Assembly (NCBI GenBank): GCA_004173455.1
Contig: SECL01000013.1
Coordinates: 1 to 64,000 of the forward strand
Length of the DNA stretch: 64,000 nt
Direction of reading: 5' to 3'
Source: Moraxellaceae bacterium
GTDB lineage: Bacteria > Pseudomonadota > Gammaproteobacteria > Pseudomonadales > Moraxellaceae
Shown piece after piece: positions 28,747 through 38,065 of this stretch. The position numbers and the translations under genes are program-made. The stretch's first letter is position 1; each line of letters opens with the position of its first letter. The notes beneath the pieces are model-generated. The model worked only from the letters and a program-made list of their open reading frames with translations, was not told the DNA's origin and made no database searches.

Positions 28747-29850
28747 GTGAACGCGATGAATAATATGGTAAATAATTCAGGTTCCGGTGAACAGGTCGAG
28801 AATATCAATATTGCGGCTATTCAACCGTTGATTACTCCTGCACAGCTTAAGGCTGAGCTTCCGCTAAGTGATGCTGCCAAATCGGTAGTGTTACAAGGCC
28901 GTCAGACTATCCGTAATATTCTGGATGGCAAGGACAATCGCCTGTTTGTGGTGATTGGCCCGTGTTCAATCCATGATCCGGTGGCTGCGCATGACTATGC
29001 AGATCGCCTAAAAGTCCTCAGTGATAAAGTAAAAGACACTTTATATATTGTGATGCGGGTGTATTTTGAAAAGCCGCGTACCACAGTAGGTTGGAAAGGC
29101 TTAATTAATGACCCTGACATGAACGATTCCTTTGATATTGAAAAAGGACTGCATTTGGGTCGCAAGCTGTTGCTTGAGCTAAATGAAAAAGGCTTGCCAT
29201 GTGCCACCGAGGCGCTTGATCCTAACTCGCCGCAGTACCTGCAAGACCTGATTAGCTGGTCAGCCATTGGCGCACGGACTACCGAAAGCCAGACTCACCG
29301 CGAAATGTCATCAGGCTTGTCCTCGCCAGTTGGCTTTAAAAACGGTACGGATGGCGGCTTGACCGTTGCGATTAATGCCATGCAAGCGGTGCAGTCTGGA
29401 CACAGTTTTCTGGGTCTTAATGAAAATGGACAGGTTGCAGTGATCCGTACCAACGGCAATCCGTATGGTCATGTGGTGTTGCGTGGTGGTAACGGCAAAC
29501 CCAACTATGATGCTAGTGCTGTGGTGCAAACTGAAGCGGCACTGGGAAAAGCTAAGGTAAGCTGCAAAATCATGATTGATGCTAGCCATGCCAACAGTAA
29601 TAAAGACCCGTTCCTGCAACCACTGGTGCTTGAAAATATTACTCAGCAAATTGTTGATGGTAACCAGTCGATTGTGGGTCTGATGGTAGAAAGCCATATC
29701 AAAGGTGGCCGTCAGGATATTCCAAGCGACCTTAGCCAGCTTGAGTATGGCAAGTCGGTTACTGATGGTTGTATTGATTGGCAAACCACCGAAGACACCT
29801 TGCTGAAAATGCATGAAGCCTTAAAGGATGTGTTGCCAAAACGCGGCTAA
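28747..29850 (+). CDS. 3-deoxy-7-phosphoheptulonate (DAHP) synthase, class I
   Basis: First enzyme of the shikimate pathway; condenses phosphoenolpyruvate and erythrose 4-phosphate. At 367 residues it is of the AroFGH type. Landmarks: VVIGPCSIHDPVAAHDYA, MRVYFEKPRTTVGWKGLINDP, ARTTESQTHREMSSGLS, PVGFKNGTDGG and MIDASHANSNKDP. I keep the GTG start at 28747 because GGTGAG lies 6 bases upstream; the ATG at 28756 is 15 bases from it. Which aromatic amino acid inhibits it cannot be read from the sequence, so no specific symbol is given. Confidence 0.95.
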   Translation: MNAMNNMVNNSGSGEQVENINIAAIQPLITPAQLKAELPLSDAAKSVVLQGRQTIRNILDGKDNRLFVVIGPCSIHDPVAAHDYADRLKVLSDKVKDTLYIVMRVYFEKPRTTVGWKGLINDPDMNDSFDIEKGLHLGRKLLLELNEKGLPCATEALDPNSPQYLQDLISWSAIGARTTESQTHREMSSGLSSPVGFKNGTDGGLTVAINAMQAVQSGHSFLGLNENGQVAVIRTNGNPYGHVVLRGGNGKPNYDASAVVQTEAALGKAKVSCKIMIDASHANSNKDPFLQPLVLENITQQIVDGNQSIVGLMVESHIKGGRQDIPSDLSQLEYGKSVTDGCIDWQTTEDTLLKMHEALKDVLPKRG

Positions 29851-29858
29851 TGCTGAAT

Positions 29859-29910
29859 AAAAAATAAAAAACCTACCGGATTGAAAATGAAGGTAGGCTT
29901 TTTATTTTTT
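29859..29910. terminator. bidirectional terminator after the DAHP synthase gene
   Basis: Nineteen-position stem with a single A/C mismatch: a 12-bp A-rich arm joined to CCTACC, matched by GGTAGG and a T-rich arm; loop of 14 bases. Confidence 0.9.
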
Positions 29911-30184
29911 ATACTTAATTTATTGTTTTATATAAATATTTTACATAAAATTATTTCTTTATTTACATTAATTTTAAATAAATCATTGACTATTGTCGCC
30001 AATAAACGTATAAATAGCCAACCATATAGGTTAAGTGCTCTATAAAATAAGATTGTTTCATTAAGTCCGTCATTTCGTAGTTTTATTTATAATCCTTCGT
30101 TTTCATAAGATTTAGTTTCATCGATTATTTTTTGAGTAATAGATGTGGCTTATTGCCATATTAATTTTCAATTAGGATTATAGT
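29911..30184 (+). promoter_or_regulatory. long AT-rich leader of the cold-shock gene
   Basis: About 270 bp, very AT-rich, without an open reading frame. Cold-shock genes of the CspA type usually have a long structured 5' leader, so this stretch probably holds the promoter and leader. AGGATTATAG just before the ATG is the ribosome-binding site. I cannot define a cold box. Confidence 0.5.
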
Positions 30185-30391
30185 ATGTCTACTACTACTG
30201 GCGTTGTTAAATGGTTTAATGATACTAAAGGCTTTGGTTTCATTCAGCAAGATTCTGGTCCAGATGTATTCGCTCATTACAGCGAAATTCAAAGCAATAG
30301 CTTCAAAAGCTTAAGCGAAGGCCAGCGCGTTCAGTTCAGCGTAACTGATGGCCCAAAAGGTCCACAGGCTAGCAAAATCGTTATCCTGTAA
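30185..30391 (+). CDS. cold-shock protein (CspA family)
   Basis: A 68-residue single-stranded nucleic-acid-binding protein. It has RNP1 (KGFGFI) and RNP2 (VFAHY) motifs on the cold-shock fold, with [17 protein letters not shown] at the start and [10 protein letters not shown] at the end. RNP2 has HY where many family members have HF. It acts as an RNA chaperone or antiterminator. The gene is monocistronic between two terminators. Confidence 0.96.
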   Translation: MSTTTGVVKWFNDTKGFGFIQQDSGPDVFAHYSEIQSNSFKSLSEGQRVQFSVTDGPKGPQASKIVIL

Positions 30392-30440
30392 GCTTTAAGT
30401 TTAAACGCTTATTTTCTATAGACCTTAGGGTTTATAAGAT

Positions 30441-30474
30441 AAAAAAACCTCCAGCATATTGTGGAGGTTTTTTT
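30441..30474 (+). terminator. terminator after the cold-shock gene
   Basis: Perfect 13-bp stem AAAAAAACCTCCA / TGGAGGTTTTTTT with an 8-base loop, 50 bp after the stop. Confidence 0.92.
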
Positions 30475-30718
30475 ATTTCTAAAATTAATATCTGAATACA
30501 TATATTTTATTGTTTTGGTTAAACAATAAAAGCAGGTGGCTGAATAAAAAAATTTATAAAACAGTAAGTTAGGCTATATATGATAAGCAATGAGGTTATT
30601 GCTTGTTTTTTAAGGGTCAAATTTATTAAAATCAATCTACATGACTGGCATGCTGATATTAATAAAATAATAGAAATTTGCCATAACACCTAAATTTCTA
30701 TTGATTAAAAAGATCCTC
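30475..30718. other. intergenic region, no gene seen
   Basis: AT-rich gap upstream of the next small gene. No repeat or RNA was recognised. Confidence 0.5.
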
Positions 30719-31090
30719 ATGGCTCAACAAAAATTGATTCAGCTTGCTATCTTTCTAGTGATCGCCCTTGTGGTATTTAATGTTCTCAAAAAACAGACCT
30801 TTTTTAAAACTGAATCGGGGAAAATTTCATCAGAAATAGTCCCAGACAATAATAGCAGTGATGCTGCTCATACTAACCAAATTCAAAATGAACAAATCAA
30901 GGCACAGATGCACCGACTGGCTTCCCGTGCACCTGCACAGTATATTGCTGGTTGTATGCAAACTGCAAAGGGTTGCAAGTGCTATGATGCCAAAACCAAG
31001 CCCATAGCAGTAACACCGCGCATTTGTGCGCAAAATGTGCGGGATGCTAGTGGCAACCAACATAAAGCCTTTGACAAAAATCATAAATAA
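30719..31090 (+). CDS. small membrane-anchored protein with a Zot-like cysteine tail
   Basis: A 123-residue protein with one N-terminal membrane helix (about residues 7-22, LAIFLVIALVVFNVL), a polar linker, and a C-terminal cysteine cluster AGCMQTAKGCKCYDAKTKP followed by TPRICAQNV. This spacing of four cysteines (C-x6-C-x-C-Y-D ... C) recalls, from memory, the periplasmic tail of filamentous-phage Zot/pI assembly proteins, but the ATPase domain of Zot is absent. The start ATG at 30719 is preferred over a TTG at 30701. No phage genes are nearby. The function is unknown; a domesticated fragment is one possibility. Confidence 0.6.
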   Translation: MAQQKLIQLAIFLVIALVVFNVLKKQTFFKTESGKISSEIVPDNNSSDAAHTNQIQNEQIKAQMHRLASRAPAQYIAGCMQTAKGCKCYDAKTKPIAVTPRICAQNVRDASGNQHKAFDKNHK

Positions 31091-31140
31091 GCCAGTCGCC
31101 AAAAATGAATACGTTATTTTCAATAAAAACAGCTAGTTAG

Positions 31141-31587
31141 TCATTTAAAGTATTGATGCAGGTCTTTTTGAAGTTGTCCAGCATTAGGAATCTGGGCATA
31201 ACGAAATACCGGATAGCCCGCTTCGTTGAGCATCGCATCGCGGGCGGCATCCTGTTGCTCACGGCCTTTATGACTACTGTCATCCAGTTCAATAATTGCC
31301 ACGATCTTAAGCTGGTGATCACACAAGACAAAGTCGGCAATTTTGCGATTGAACTGGCTTCGCGTGTAAAAACCTTTTGTATTTAAAATAGCAGAAAAGC
31401 TGACTTGCGGAAAAATGTAAGCACGAGGCAGCACATTTTGCAGCACCTGAAAAAACTGTTGTTCACGCTTGGTTAATATTGCCTTAGCATGAATCGGCGT
31501 GTGCTGATGGCGTGGTTTTTTGCTCTTGCCCGCAATAATGCCGAGTAAGGCAATGGCAACAATCCCGATAATCAGCCACATACTCAT
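31141..31587 (-). CDS. DUF2726 membrane-anchored protein
   Basis: A 148-residue protein with one N-terminal membrane helix (about residues 3-20) and a DUF2726 domain: LTKREQQFFQVLQNVLP, VSFSAILNT, NRKIADFVLCDHQLKIVAIIELDDSSH and the C-terminal GYPVFRYAQI. The fold resembles restriction-endonuclease-like nucleases (the D...xxxxELDD pattern), which is known for the family, but activity is unproven. The start has only a weak ribosome-binding site. Confidence 0.8.
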   Translation of the reverse strand: MSMWLIIGIVAIALLGIIAGKSKKPRHQHTPIHAKAILTKREQQFFQVLQNVLPRAYIFPQVSFSAILNTKGFYTRSQFNRKIADFVLCDHQLKIVAIIELDDSSHKGREQQDAARDAMLNEAGYPVFRYAQIPNAGQLQKDLHQYFK

Positions 31588-31620
31588 TGTTTTATTTCCT
31601 AAAAAATTTCAATTAGCCAT

Positions 31621-31649
31621 AAAAAAATCCCTGCTCATTAGGCAGGGAT
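31621..31649 (-). terminator. terminator after the tRNA-Asn remnant
   Basis: Stem ATCCCTGC / GCAGGGAT with a 7-base loop and seven T on the minus strand, about 25 bp after the CCA end. It looks like the original terminator of a tRNA-Asn gene. Confidence 0.85.
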
Positions 31650-31674
31650 ATTATTTTTTTCTACAGCAGAATTT

Positions 31675-31740
31675 TGGCTCTCCAACCTGGGCTCGAACCA
31701 GGGACACACGGATTAACAGTCCGTTGCTCTACCGACTGAG
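31675..31740 (-). pseudogene. tRNA-Asn(GTT), truncated at the 5' end
   Basis: The minus strand carries 66 nt of a tRNA-Asn: most of the D arm (CTCAGTCGGTAGAGC), a complete anticodon arm with anticodon GTT (31717-31715), a complete T arm (CCTGGTTCGAGCCCAGG), the 3' acceptor strand TTGGAGA, discriminator G and encoded CCA. The 5' acceptor strand, positions 8-9 and the first D-stem base (about 10 nt) are missing. In their place the A/T-rich arm of the aspC terminator begins directly at 31741. It cannot form an acceptor stem, and it lies behind a terminator with no promoter, so it should be non-functional. Confidence 0.85.
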
Positions 31741-31774
31741 AAAAAACCCCATCAATCAATGACAGGGCTTTTTT
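31741..31774 (-). terminator. terminator after aspC
   Basis: AAAAAAGCCC / GGGGTTTTTT on the minus strand with one G/G mismatch and a 14-base loop. It lies 15 bp after the aspC stop and abuts the tRNA remnant with no spacer. Confidence 0.85.
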
Positions 31775-31789
31775 AAACAGGCGATTAAC

Positions 31790-33034
31790 TTATTTACCAG
31801 CCGCCTGATCCGCTGCAACAGATTCAATCGCAGCTTTTAAAGCGGCTGGATCAATACTCGCTACCGCTTCTTTAATGCGGTTTAGGGCATCTTCCAGTAC
31901 GCTGTCAGCAGTAGCGTAGGAAATACGCATGTAGCCACCCAAACCAAACGCATCACCCGGAACAACCGCAACGCCAGTTTTGTTGAGCAACCATTCAGAA
32001 AATTCGGTGCAGGATTTTAAACCCAGCGCGCGAATGACTGGACGAATGGAGGCATAGGCATAAAACGCACCATCGGCATCCAGACAGCTAATGCCGTCAA
32101 TGGCATTTAGACCTTTTACCACCAAATCATGGCGACGCTTAAACGCTGCAATCATCGGTTCAAGTACATCTTGTGGCCCGTTTAGAGCCGCTTCAGCCGC
32201 CACCTGACTAATAGAAGTCGGGTTGGACGTTGATTGTGACTGAACTTTGGTCATGGCCTTGATAATAGCCGCAGGGCCAGCCGCATAACCAATACGCCAG
32301 CCAGTCATGGCATAGGCTTTGGACACGCCATTGAGTACCAGTGTGCGGTCATATAGGTCAGGCGCAACATTCACAATATTATAGAATGGGCCAGACCAGC
32401 GTATTGGCTCGTACATATCATCAGAGGCGACATACACCTGTGGATGACGGCGCAGCACTTCGGCCAGTGCTTCCAATTCTTGCTTGGTATAAATCATGCC
32501 AGTCGGGTTGGACGGGCTATTTAATACCAGCAGACGGGTTTTTGGTGTAATAGCCGCTTCCAGTTGCTCAGCGGTAATCTTGAAGCGTTGTTCTTCGCCA
32601 CACTTCACAATGACTGGCACGCCTTCGGCAACTAATACCATGTCTGGATAGCTCACCCAGTAAGGTGCCGGAATAATGACTTCATCGCCCGGATTGATAA
32701 ACGCCAGCGCCAGATTGAAAAAACTTTGCTTGCCACCGCACGACACTAGAATCTGGTTGGCTGCATAGTCAAGGTTATTATCGCGCTTGAACTTGGCAAT
32801 AATGGCTTTTTTCAGAGCCGGTGTGCCATCTACAGCGGTATATTTGGTAAAGCCGTTATTGATGGCCGCAATGGCAGCATCCTTAATGTGCTGTGGGGTA
32901 TCAAAGTCTGGTTCACCAGCACCCAAGCCAATAATATTATGACCTGCGGCTTTTAGCTCGGCTGCTTTATTGGTGACAGCAAGCGTCGGTGAGGGTTTGA
33001 TAGAGTTAACACGGTCAGACAGACGTACGTCCAC
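31790..33034 (-). CDS. aspC: class I pyridoxal-phosphate aminotransferase (aspartate aminotransferase type)
   Basis: Transfers amino groups between aspartate/glutamate and 2-oxo acids. The 414 residues carry IGLGAGEPDFDTPQHI, LNSPSNPTGMIYTKQEL, the cofactor Lys in LNGVSKAYAMTGWRIGY (about residue 239) and the C-terminal Arg in GYMRISYA. I chose the GTG at 33034 (start VDVRLSDRVN) because GAAGGA lies 9 bases upstream; a GTG at 33067 would add 11 unconserved residues. A glycine-poor Ala-rich tail (AALKAAIESVAADQAAGK) extends the C terminus. The subgroup (Ib) is typical of non-enteric bacteria. Confidence 0.93.
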   Translation of the reverse strand: MDVRLSDRVNSIKPSPTLAVTNKAAELKAAGHNIIGLGAGEPDFDTPQHIKDAAIAAINNGFTKYTAVDGTPALKKAIIAKFKRDNNLDYAANQILVSCGGKQSFFNLALAFINPGDEVIIPAPYWVSYPDMVLVAEGVPVIVKCGEEQRFKITAEQLEAAITPKTRLLVLNSPSNPTGMIYTKQELEALAEVLRRHPQVYVASDDMYEPIRWSGPFYNIVNVAPDLYDRTLVLNGVSKAYAMTGWRIGYAAGPAAIIKAMTKVQSQSTSNPTSISQVAAEAALNGPQDVLEPMIAAFKRRHDLVVKGLNAIDGISCLDADGAFYAYASIRPVIRALGLKSCTEFSEWLLNKTGVAVVPGDAFGLGGYMRISYATADSVLEDALNRIKEAVASIDPAALKAAIESVAADQAAGK

Positions 33035-33176
33035 GGCAGGGGTTCCTTCTTTTGGGGAATTGAACACAAAAAATCGAGTTATTCTAGCTGATTTTGCAAG
33101 GCGTTTGGCTGCATATTAAAACTAATTTTCAATTCCTTTGTCCTGTGCCAGCGCTATTTAAAAGGGTCTAAGCCAG

Positions 33177-34268
33177 TTAATCAGCATTTTGATGCATAAT
33201 CTGAAAATATTCAGCCATAAGCTGATGTGCCCATGACTTGGCTTGCCAGCCTTGCTGATAGGCGCAATGACTGCCTTGTCTGGTTTTAACCACAACAATA
33301 TTATCCATTTGCTGGATATCAGCCAGATATGGCTCAAGGTTTTGAATGTTACAGACTGGATCATCTACGGCATTTAAAATCATTAATGGGCTAGTAATAT
33401 GCTGAAAAACGTTCATGGGATTGGTGGCATCAGAATAATCCTGATAGTTGTTAAACCCAGAAAACTCATACACCTGTTGCTGAAATGAGAGCAGGTCTTT
33501 GGCGGCTTTGAGCGATTCTAGCGTCGATAATTGTTGTAACTTGTTTTGGTGCGGCTCGATAAAGGTTTTGATTAATTTTCTGGCCATATATTTGCTATAT
33601 AAGGGATGACAGTATTTAAAGCCCTCGTCGGTGTTGTATCCGGGACAAAATGCAAAAGATGCCTTAAACCTTGCATTCTGTTGTTCTTCACCCAGATAGC
33701 GCACCAGCAAACCTGACCCTGCCGATGAACCAATGGCATATAGTGGCGACTCTGGAAAACGCTGCTCAATATGGATAAGTTGCTCTCTTAAGTCCTGTGT
33801 AGACCCAAAGATGCTAAAGCGAGGGGAATCAAACTCCAATCCACCATGGCCACGCCGTACGGCGACCACCACTCGCCAGCCGGTGTAATCATGTAAATCT
33901 TTCACCATATCCTGCATGCTGTGCGGGCTACCTGTGAGCGTATGCAAAATGACAATGGTTGGGGTGGAGACGGACAGATTATCGCCGTACCACGCCAATG
34001 CCGTTTTGCCGCCATCGGCCATGGTTAGGGTGTCAATACGGTCATAAACCAGTGGCTTTTCCAGCTTTTTTTTAAGCTCCAGATACATGAGCTGCACATG
34101 TGTATTGGCTAGCCAAAATGTTGGCCGGTAAGCCTGCTGTAACTGTGTGATGGATTGAATCAAGTTTTTATTGTCTGGTGTGGTTTTATAAAAAAGCTCA
34201 AGTGATGGCGTTTTTTTGTTTTTTAAAGATAGGGGAAACGAATTAAACAGCTTACTTATTGCTGGCAT
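33177..34268 (-). CDS. alpha/beta hydrolase of the YheT/AB-hydrolase-4 type
   Basis: A 363-residue hydrolase of the YheT family. In order: YRPTFWLANTHVQLMY, the oxyanion-hole region VILHTLTGSPHSMQDM, RRGHGG, the nucleophile elbow IGSSAGSGLLVRYLGEE, the acid region LNAVDDPVC and the His in RQGSHCAYQ. YheT members usually have GFSLGG at the elbow, so GSSAGS is a variation. GAGGA 8 bases upstream sets the start at 34268. Substrate unknown; likely an esterase. Confidence 0.85.
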   Translation of the reverse strand: MPAISKLFNSFPLSLKNKKTPSLELFYKTTPDNKNLIQSITQLQQAYRPTFWLANTHVQLMYLELKKKLEKPLVYDRIDTLTMADGGKTALAWYGDNLSVSTPTIVILHTLTGSPHSMQDMVKDLHDYTGWRVVVAVRRGHGGLEFDSPRFSIFGSTQDLREQLIHIEQRFPESPLYAIGSSAGSGLLVRYLGEEQQNARFKASFAFCPGYNTDEGFKYCHPLYSKYMARKLIKTFIEPHQNKLQQLSTLESLKAAKDLLSFQQQVYEFSGFNNYQDYSDATNPMNVFQHITSPLMILNAVDDPVCNIQNLEPYLADIQQMDNIVVVKTRQGSHCAYQQGWQAKSWAHQLMAEYFQIMHQNAD

Positions 34269-34516
34269 CAGAGAATCCTCGTGCTGCACCTAAAATAATG
34301 AATAGGCATCCTAACCCATTTGATTATGCAATTTGTTGCATAGTTCGTCAATTCACTACGCGCACACTGATGAGTCATTGGTCATCAATGAATAAAGTAA
34401 ATAGAACGTTTTAATTATTCTTACACGTGAGTTTTTTACGCCAGCCACAACAATTTTACAGTTTGACCAGCAAAAGGTTTAAACTAGGCACAGTAATTAA
34501 TGATAGGTTGTATACG

Positions 34517-34684
34517 ATGAGCAAGCCCGCCAAACGACAGGTTGCCCAGTTGCCATTTCCCATGCCACAGCGCGATGAGGAAAGTGAAGAAATGCTAGAG
34601 CAGGTGCGTCCCAAGCCGAAGCGTTATGCCGATAAAACATTTATGCCACCAGCAGGCACCAGACGGTCGATGGGCAAGCGGTAG
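34517..34684 (+). CDS. small basic protein, unknown
   Basis: A 55-residue protein starting MSKPAKRQVAQLPFPMPQ, Pro- and Arg-rich, ending GTRRSMGKR. No membrane segment is seen. An in-frame GTG at 34427 could extend it by 30 residues, but that part looks non-coding. The ribosome-binding site is weak (AGG about 10 bases upstream). A terminator follows. I do not recognise the family. Confidence 0.5.
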   Translation: MSKPAKRQVAQLPFPMPQRDEESEEMLEQVRPKPKRYADKTFMPPAGTRRSMGKR

Positions 34685-34731
34685 TTTTCAGTATTGCTTG
34701 GCAGTGTTGATGCTTAAGTCTAAAGACTAAG

Positions 34732-34758
34732 AGGGTTGCTTTTGAGCAGCCCTATTTT
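34732..34758. terminator. terminator between convergent genes
   Basis: AGGGTTGCT / AGCAGCCCT (one G-T pair), TTTG loop, followed by ATTTTTAT. Confidence 0.8.
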
Positions 34759-34762
34759 TATA

Positions 34763-35380
34763 TCAATTCCATGTTTTTATTAGTCCCATCACACCAGTCA
34801 CAATCATATCTACCGCAATCGTGCCAATCAGCAGCGCAGACAGCCTGCCCACAATCTCAACGTAGCGATCGACATAACGCGCATAACGCGCTTTGAGATT
34901 ATCGTGAAAATATTTAAATAAAATCAGCATACTACATGTAAGTACCATCGTTGCAGCAATAACCGTTGCAGCACCAGCCAAGCTCAGGCTGCTACCAATC
35001 ACCACCGACGCACTAATGGTTCCGGGGCCAATCATAAACGGCATGGCCACGCTACCAGCCAGATGTTCTGGCTTGCCTCGCGTTGATTCCATGGTATCTG
35101 CGCCTTCAAACACATAGCGCACCCCAATAATCAAAAAGATAATGCCGCCAAAAATCTGAAACGACTCAAATCGAACATGCAAAAACCGGTTAAAAATTGC
35201 TTCGCCACCATAGGAAAAAAGCAAAAACACCACGCTACTGATCAAGGCACCCTGAATCAGCACTTTACTAAACTGTGCCAGCGAGAGCTGCCGGATCATG
35301 CCTAGCAAATAAATACTCATCAAAAAAGGATTGAGCAGTGAAAAAAACAAGGCAAATGAGGTTAAAAAGTGCTCGGACAT
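34763..35380 (-). CDS. MarC-family integral membrane protein
   Basis: A 205-residue protein with six predicted membrane helices. The MarC (UPF0056) landmarks are FFSLLNPFLMSIYLL at the N terminus, FGGIIFLIIGVRYVFEG and VAMPFMIGPGTISASVV. The family was once linked to multiple antibiotic resistance but its function is unknown. It is transcribed alone. Confidence 0.88.
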   Translation of the reverse strand: MSEHFLTSFALFFSLLNPFLMSIYLLGMIRQLSLAQFSKVLIQGALISSVVFLLFSYGGEAIFNRFLHVRFESFQIFGGIIFLIIGVRYVFEGADTMESTRGKPEHLAGSVAMPFMIGPGTISASVVIGSSLSLAGAATVIAATMVLTCSMLILFKYFHDNLKARYARYVDRYVEIVGRLSALLIGTIAVDMIVTGVMGLIKTWN

Positions 35381-35713
35381 CCAGCTTCCTGTGGTATGTG
35401 GAATTATCGTTATTTTAGAGTAATTTAGCCTTTAAGCCTGTCTGTTTTATTTAGCCATTGCGTTGGCTCGCTGTTTGGCAGTTGTAAGAATAGCCCTTAA
35501 AAAATTGCAAACAGTGGCTAAAAAAGAGTAATCAAATTGAATAAATGGTTTCTTGAACAATGTGCTGGGCATCCCGCCATATTAAGCTGATAAACCCGAA
35601 GCTGATACAACAGGCTGAATGATTACATTTAGCAGTATTTATGGCCTTGATTTTTCGTCCAAAAGCCCTATTTATTAAGGTGATCTGGTTAACTGTAAAG
35701 AGTCAAAAAAACA
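35381..35713. other. intergenic region upstream of uvrB
   Basis: About 330 bp between divergent genes. No gene, repeat or clear LexA site (CTGT-N8-ACAG) was found by eye. Confidence 0.5.
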
Positions 35714-37834
35714 ATGCGTGAACCGACTAAAATGCGCTCTTTGGATGAGCTGAACCATGTGGCAACCCAGATTCAGGAGCAGGCATTACAGCGCGGCGTC
35801 AATCTCTCTGGGACTCAGATTTTAGATAAGCCATTTGATTTAAAAACCGACTTTGAACCAGCCGGTGACCAGCCGCAAGCCATCGAAAAACTGGTGCGTG
35901 GTGTCAATGATGGCTTAAAAGGCCAATTATTACTGGGAGTGACAGGTTCCGGTAAAACCTACACCATGGCCAATGTCATTGCCCAGACCCAGCGTCCAAC
36001 CATTATTATGGCGCATAACAAAACGCTAGCCGCGCAGCTCTATGGTGAGTTTAAGGCATTTTTCCCCAATAATGCAGTTGAGTATTTTGTTAGTTATTAC
36101 GATTACTACCAGCCTGAAGCCTATGTGCCGTCATCTGATACCTTTATTGAAAAAGATTCGGCGATTAACGACCATATCGACCAGATGCGTTTGTCTGCCA
36201 CACGCTCGCTGCTAGAGCGCCGTGATGCCATTATTGTAGCGTCTGTTTCGGCTATTTATGGTCTGGGTGATCCCGAAGCCTACTTAAAAATGCTGCTGCA
36301 TATTGTGCAGGGCGACCGCATTGATCGTGATGCGCTTATCCGCCGTCTGGTGGAAATGCAATATACACGCAACGAGCTGGAATTTAGTCGCGGTACGTAT
36401 CGCTTGCGTGGTGAGATTCTGGATATTTTTCCGGCAGAATCTGAGCAAATGGCGGTACGCATTGAAATTTTTGACGATGAAATTGACTCGATTCGCTGGT
36501 TTGATCCACTCACCGGAAAAATGGTACGCAAAGTGCCGCGTATTACTATTTATCCCAAAAGCCATTATGTGACGCCCAAGGAAAATCTGGAGCGAGCGGT
36601 GGGGACGATTAAAACCGAACTGGCTGAGCAACTGGAATTTTTTAAATCTCAGGATAAATTGCTAGAAGCGCAACGCATTGAGCAGCGCACCAAATACGAT
36701 ATTGAAATGATCCAGCAGTTGGGCTACAGCAACGGCATTGAAAACTATTCGCGGCATTTGTCGGGTCGACCCTCTGGCGAAGCGCCGCCGACCTTGTTTG
36801 ATTATGTGCCAGAAGATGCCCTATTGATTATTGATGAGTCGCATGTGTCAGTGCCACAAATTGGCGCGATGTATAAAGGTGACCGTTCGCGTAAGGAAAA
36901 TCTAGTCAATTACGGCTTTAGACTGCCCAGTGCGCTGGATAACCGTCCCATGAAATTTGAGGAATGGGAAAGGATTGCGCCAACCACGATTTTTGTCAGT
37001 GCAACACCTGCCAAGTATGAGTTGGAACACAGCCAGCAAATTGTGGAACAGGTTGTGCGACCGACAGGTCTGGTTGATCCACACATTGAAATTCGTCCGG
37101 TACTCACTCAGGTGGATGATGTGCTGTCAGAAATTAATCTGCGCAAGAATATCAATGAGCGCGTGCTGGTCACGACATTGACCAAGCGGATGGCAGAGGA
37201 TTTAACCAGTTATTTGAAAGAATACGGCATTAAGGTTGCGTATTTGCATTCGGATATTGATACGGTTGAGCGGGTCAAGATTATTCATGAGCTACGTACG
37301 GGTGTGTATGATGTGCTGGTCGGTATTAACCTGTTGCGTGAAGGACTGGATATGCCGGAAGTGTCCTTGGTGGCCATTCTAGATGCGGACAAGGAAGGCT
37401 TTTTGCGTTCCGATCGTTCATTGATTCAGACCATTGGCCGCGCCGCGCGCAACCTGAACGGCAAAGCCATTTTATATGCCGACCGCATAACCGATTCCAT
37501 GCAACGCGCAATTGATGAAACCGACCGGCGCCGTAACAAGCAAATAGAATTTAATGAAAAACATGGCATTATTCCGCGCAGTGCCATTCGTCAGGTGATT
37601 AAGGAAATTGACACCGGCGAGGTGTATGAAGAAGATGAAATTGATGCCAAGCTGTACAAGCATATTGCGCTGTCCAGTGATGATCAGCACTTGCTGGCCG
37701 ATCCGAAGCTGTTTGCCAAGCACATCAAAAAGCTGGAATCCGAGATGAACAATATGGCCAAGCAGTTGCAGTTTGAGCAGGCCGCGCGTATCCGTGATGA
37801 AATCACCCGGCTCAAGGCGCAGTTATTGTATTAA
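35714..37834 (+). CDS. uvrB: excinuclease ABC subunit B
   Basis: DNA-damage verification helicase of nucleotide excision repair. The P-loop [14 protein letters not shown], the beta-hairpin region [45 protein letters not shown], and the C-terminal UvrC-binding UVR motif ([20 protein letters not shown] region) are all present. At 706 residues it is about 30-40 longer than usual because of an N-terminal extension ([20 protein letters not shown] and following) before the normal start region [14 protein letters not shown]. No ATG exists nearer the usual start, so the extension is probably real. Confidence 0.96.
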   Translation: MREPTKMRSLDELNHVATQIQEQALQRGVNLSGTQILDKPFDLKTDFEPAGDQPQAIEKLVRGVNDGLKGQLLLGVTGSGKTYTMANVIAQTQRPTIIMAHNKTLAAQLYGEFKAFFPNNAVEYFVSYYDYYQPEAYVPSSDTFIEKDSAINDHIDQMRLSATRSLLERRDAIIVASVSAIYGLGDPEAYLKMLLHIVQGDRIDRDALIRRLVEMQYTRNELEFSRGTYRLRGEILDIFPAESEQMAVRIEIFDDEIDSIRWFDPLTGKMVRKVPRITIYPKSHYVTPKENLERAVGTIKTELAEQLEFFKSQDKLLEAQRIEQRTKYDIEMIQQLGYSNGIENYSRHLSGRPSGEAPPTLFDYVPEDALLIIDESHVSVPQIGAMYKGDRSRKENLVNYGFRLPSALDNRPMKFEEWERIAPTTIFVSATPAKYELEHSQQIVEQVVRPTGLVDPHIEIRPVLTQVDDVLSEINLRKNINERVLVTTLTKRMAEDLTSYLKEYGIKVAYLHSDIDTVERVKIIHELRTGVYDVLVGINLLREGLDMPEVSLVAILDADKEGFLRSDRSLIQTIGRAARNLNGKAILYADRITDSMQRAIDETDRRRNKQIEFNEKHGIIPRSAIRQVIKEIDTGEVYEEDEIDAKLYKHIALSSDDQHLLADPKLFAKHIKKLESEMNNMAKQLQFEQAARIRDEITRLKAQLLY

Positions 37835-37879
37835 TCAACCGAGATGCATTGAACGATAAGAATTGATCAGTGTACTAAG

Positions 37880-37906
37880 AAGCTGCTGTTTAAAAGCAGC
37901 TTTTTT
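37880..37906 (+). terminator. terminator after uvrB
   Basis: Perfect 8-bp stem AAGCTGCT / AGCAGCTT with a 7-base loop and a T run. Confidence 0.88.
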
Positions 37907-38065
37907 ATGATGGTGTTATTTGTTCAAGCTTTTGAATGGCTTAATTAAGATTTTATGCACTACAAAAATCCTGCATGGGTTCATTGGATTTTTACATTTT
38001 GCTGGAATAGGGTGAGTTTCATCAAAGGATTAACATTCTTACAGAACCGCATCAGGAGAATCCAC

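Noticed and set aside
30719-31090. Remnant of a filamentous prophage
   Set aside because: Only one small gene has a Zot-like feature; there are no replication, coat or integrase genes around it, so a prophage call is not supported.
31675-31740. Functional tRNA-Asn
   Set aside because: The 5' acceptor strand, the linker and one D-stem base are missing and the upstream bases cannot pair with the 3' acceptor strand.
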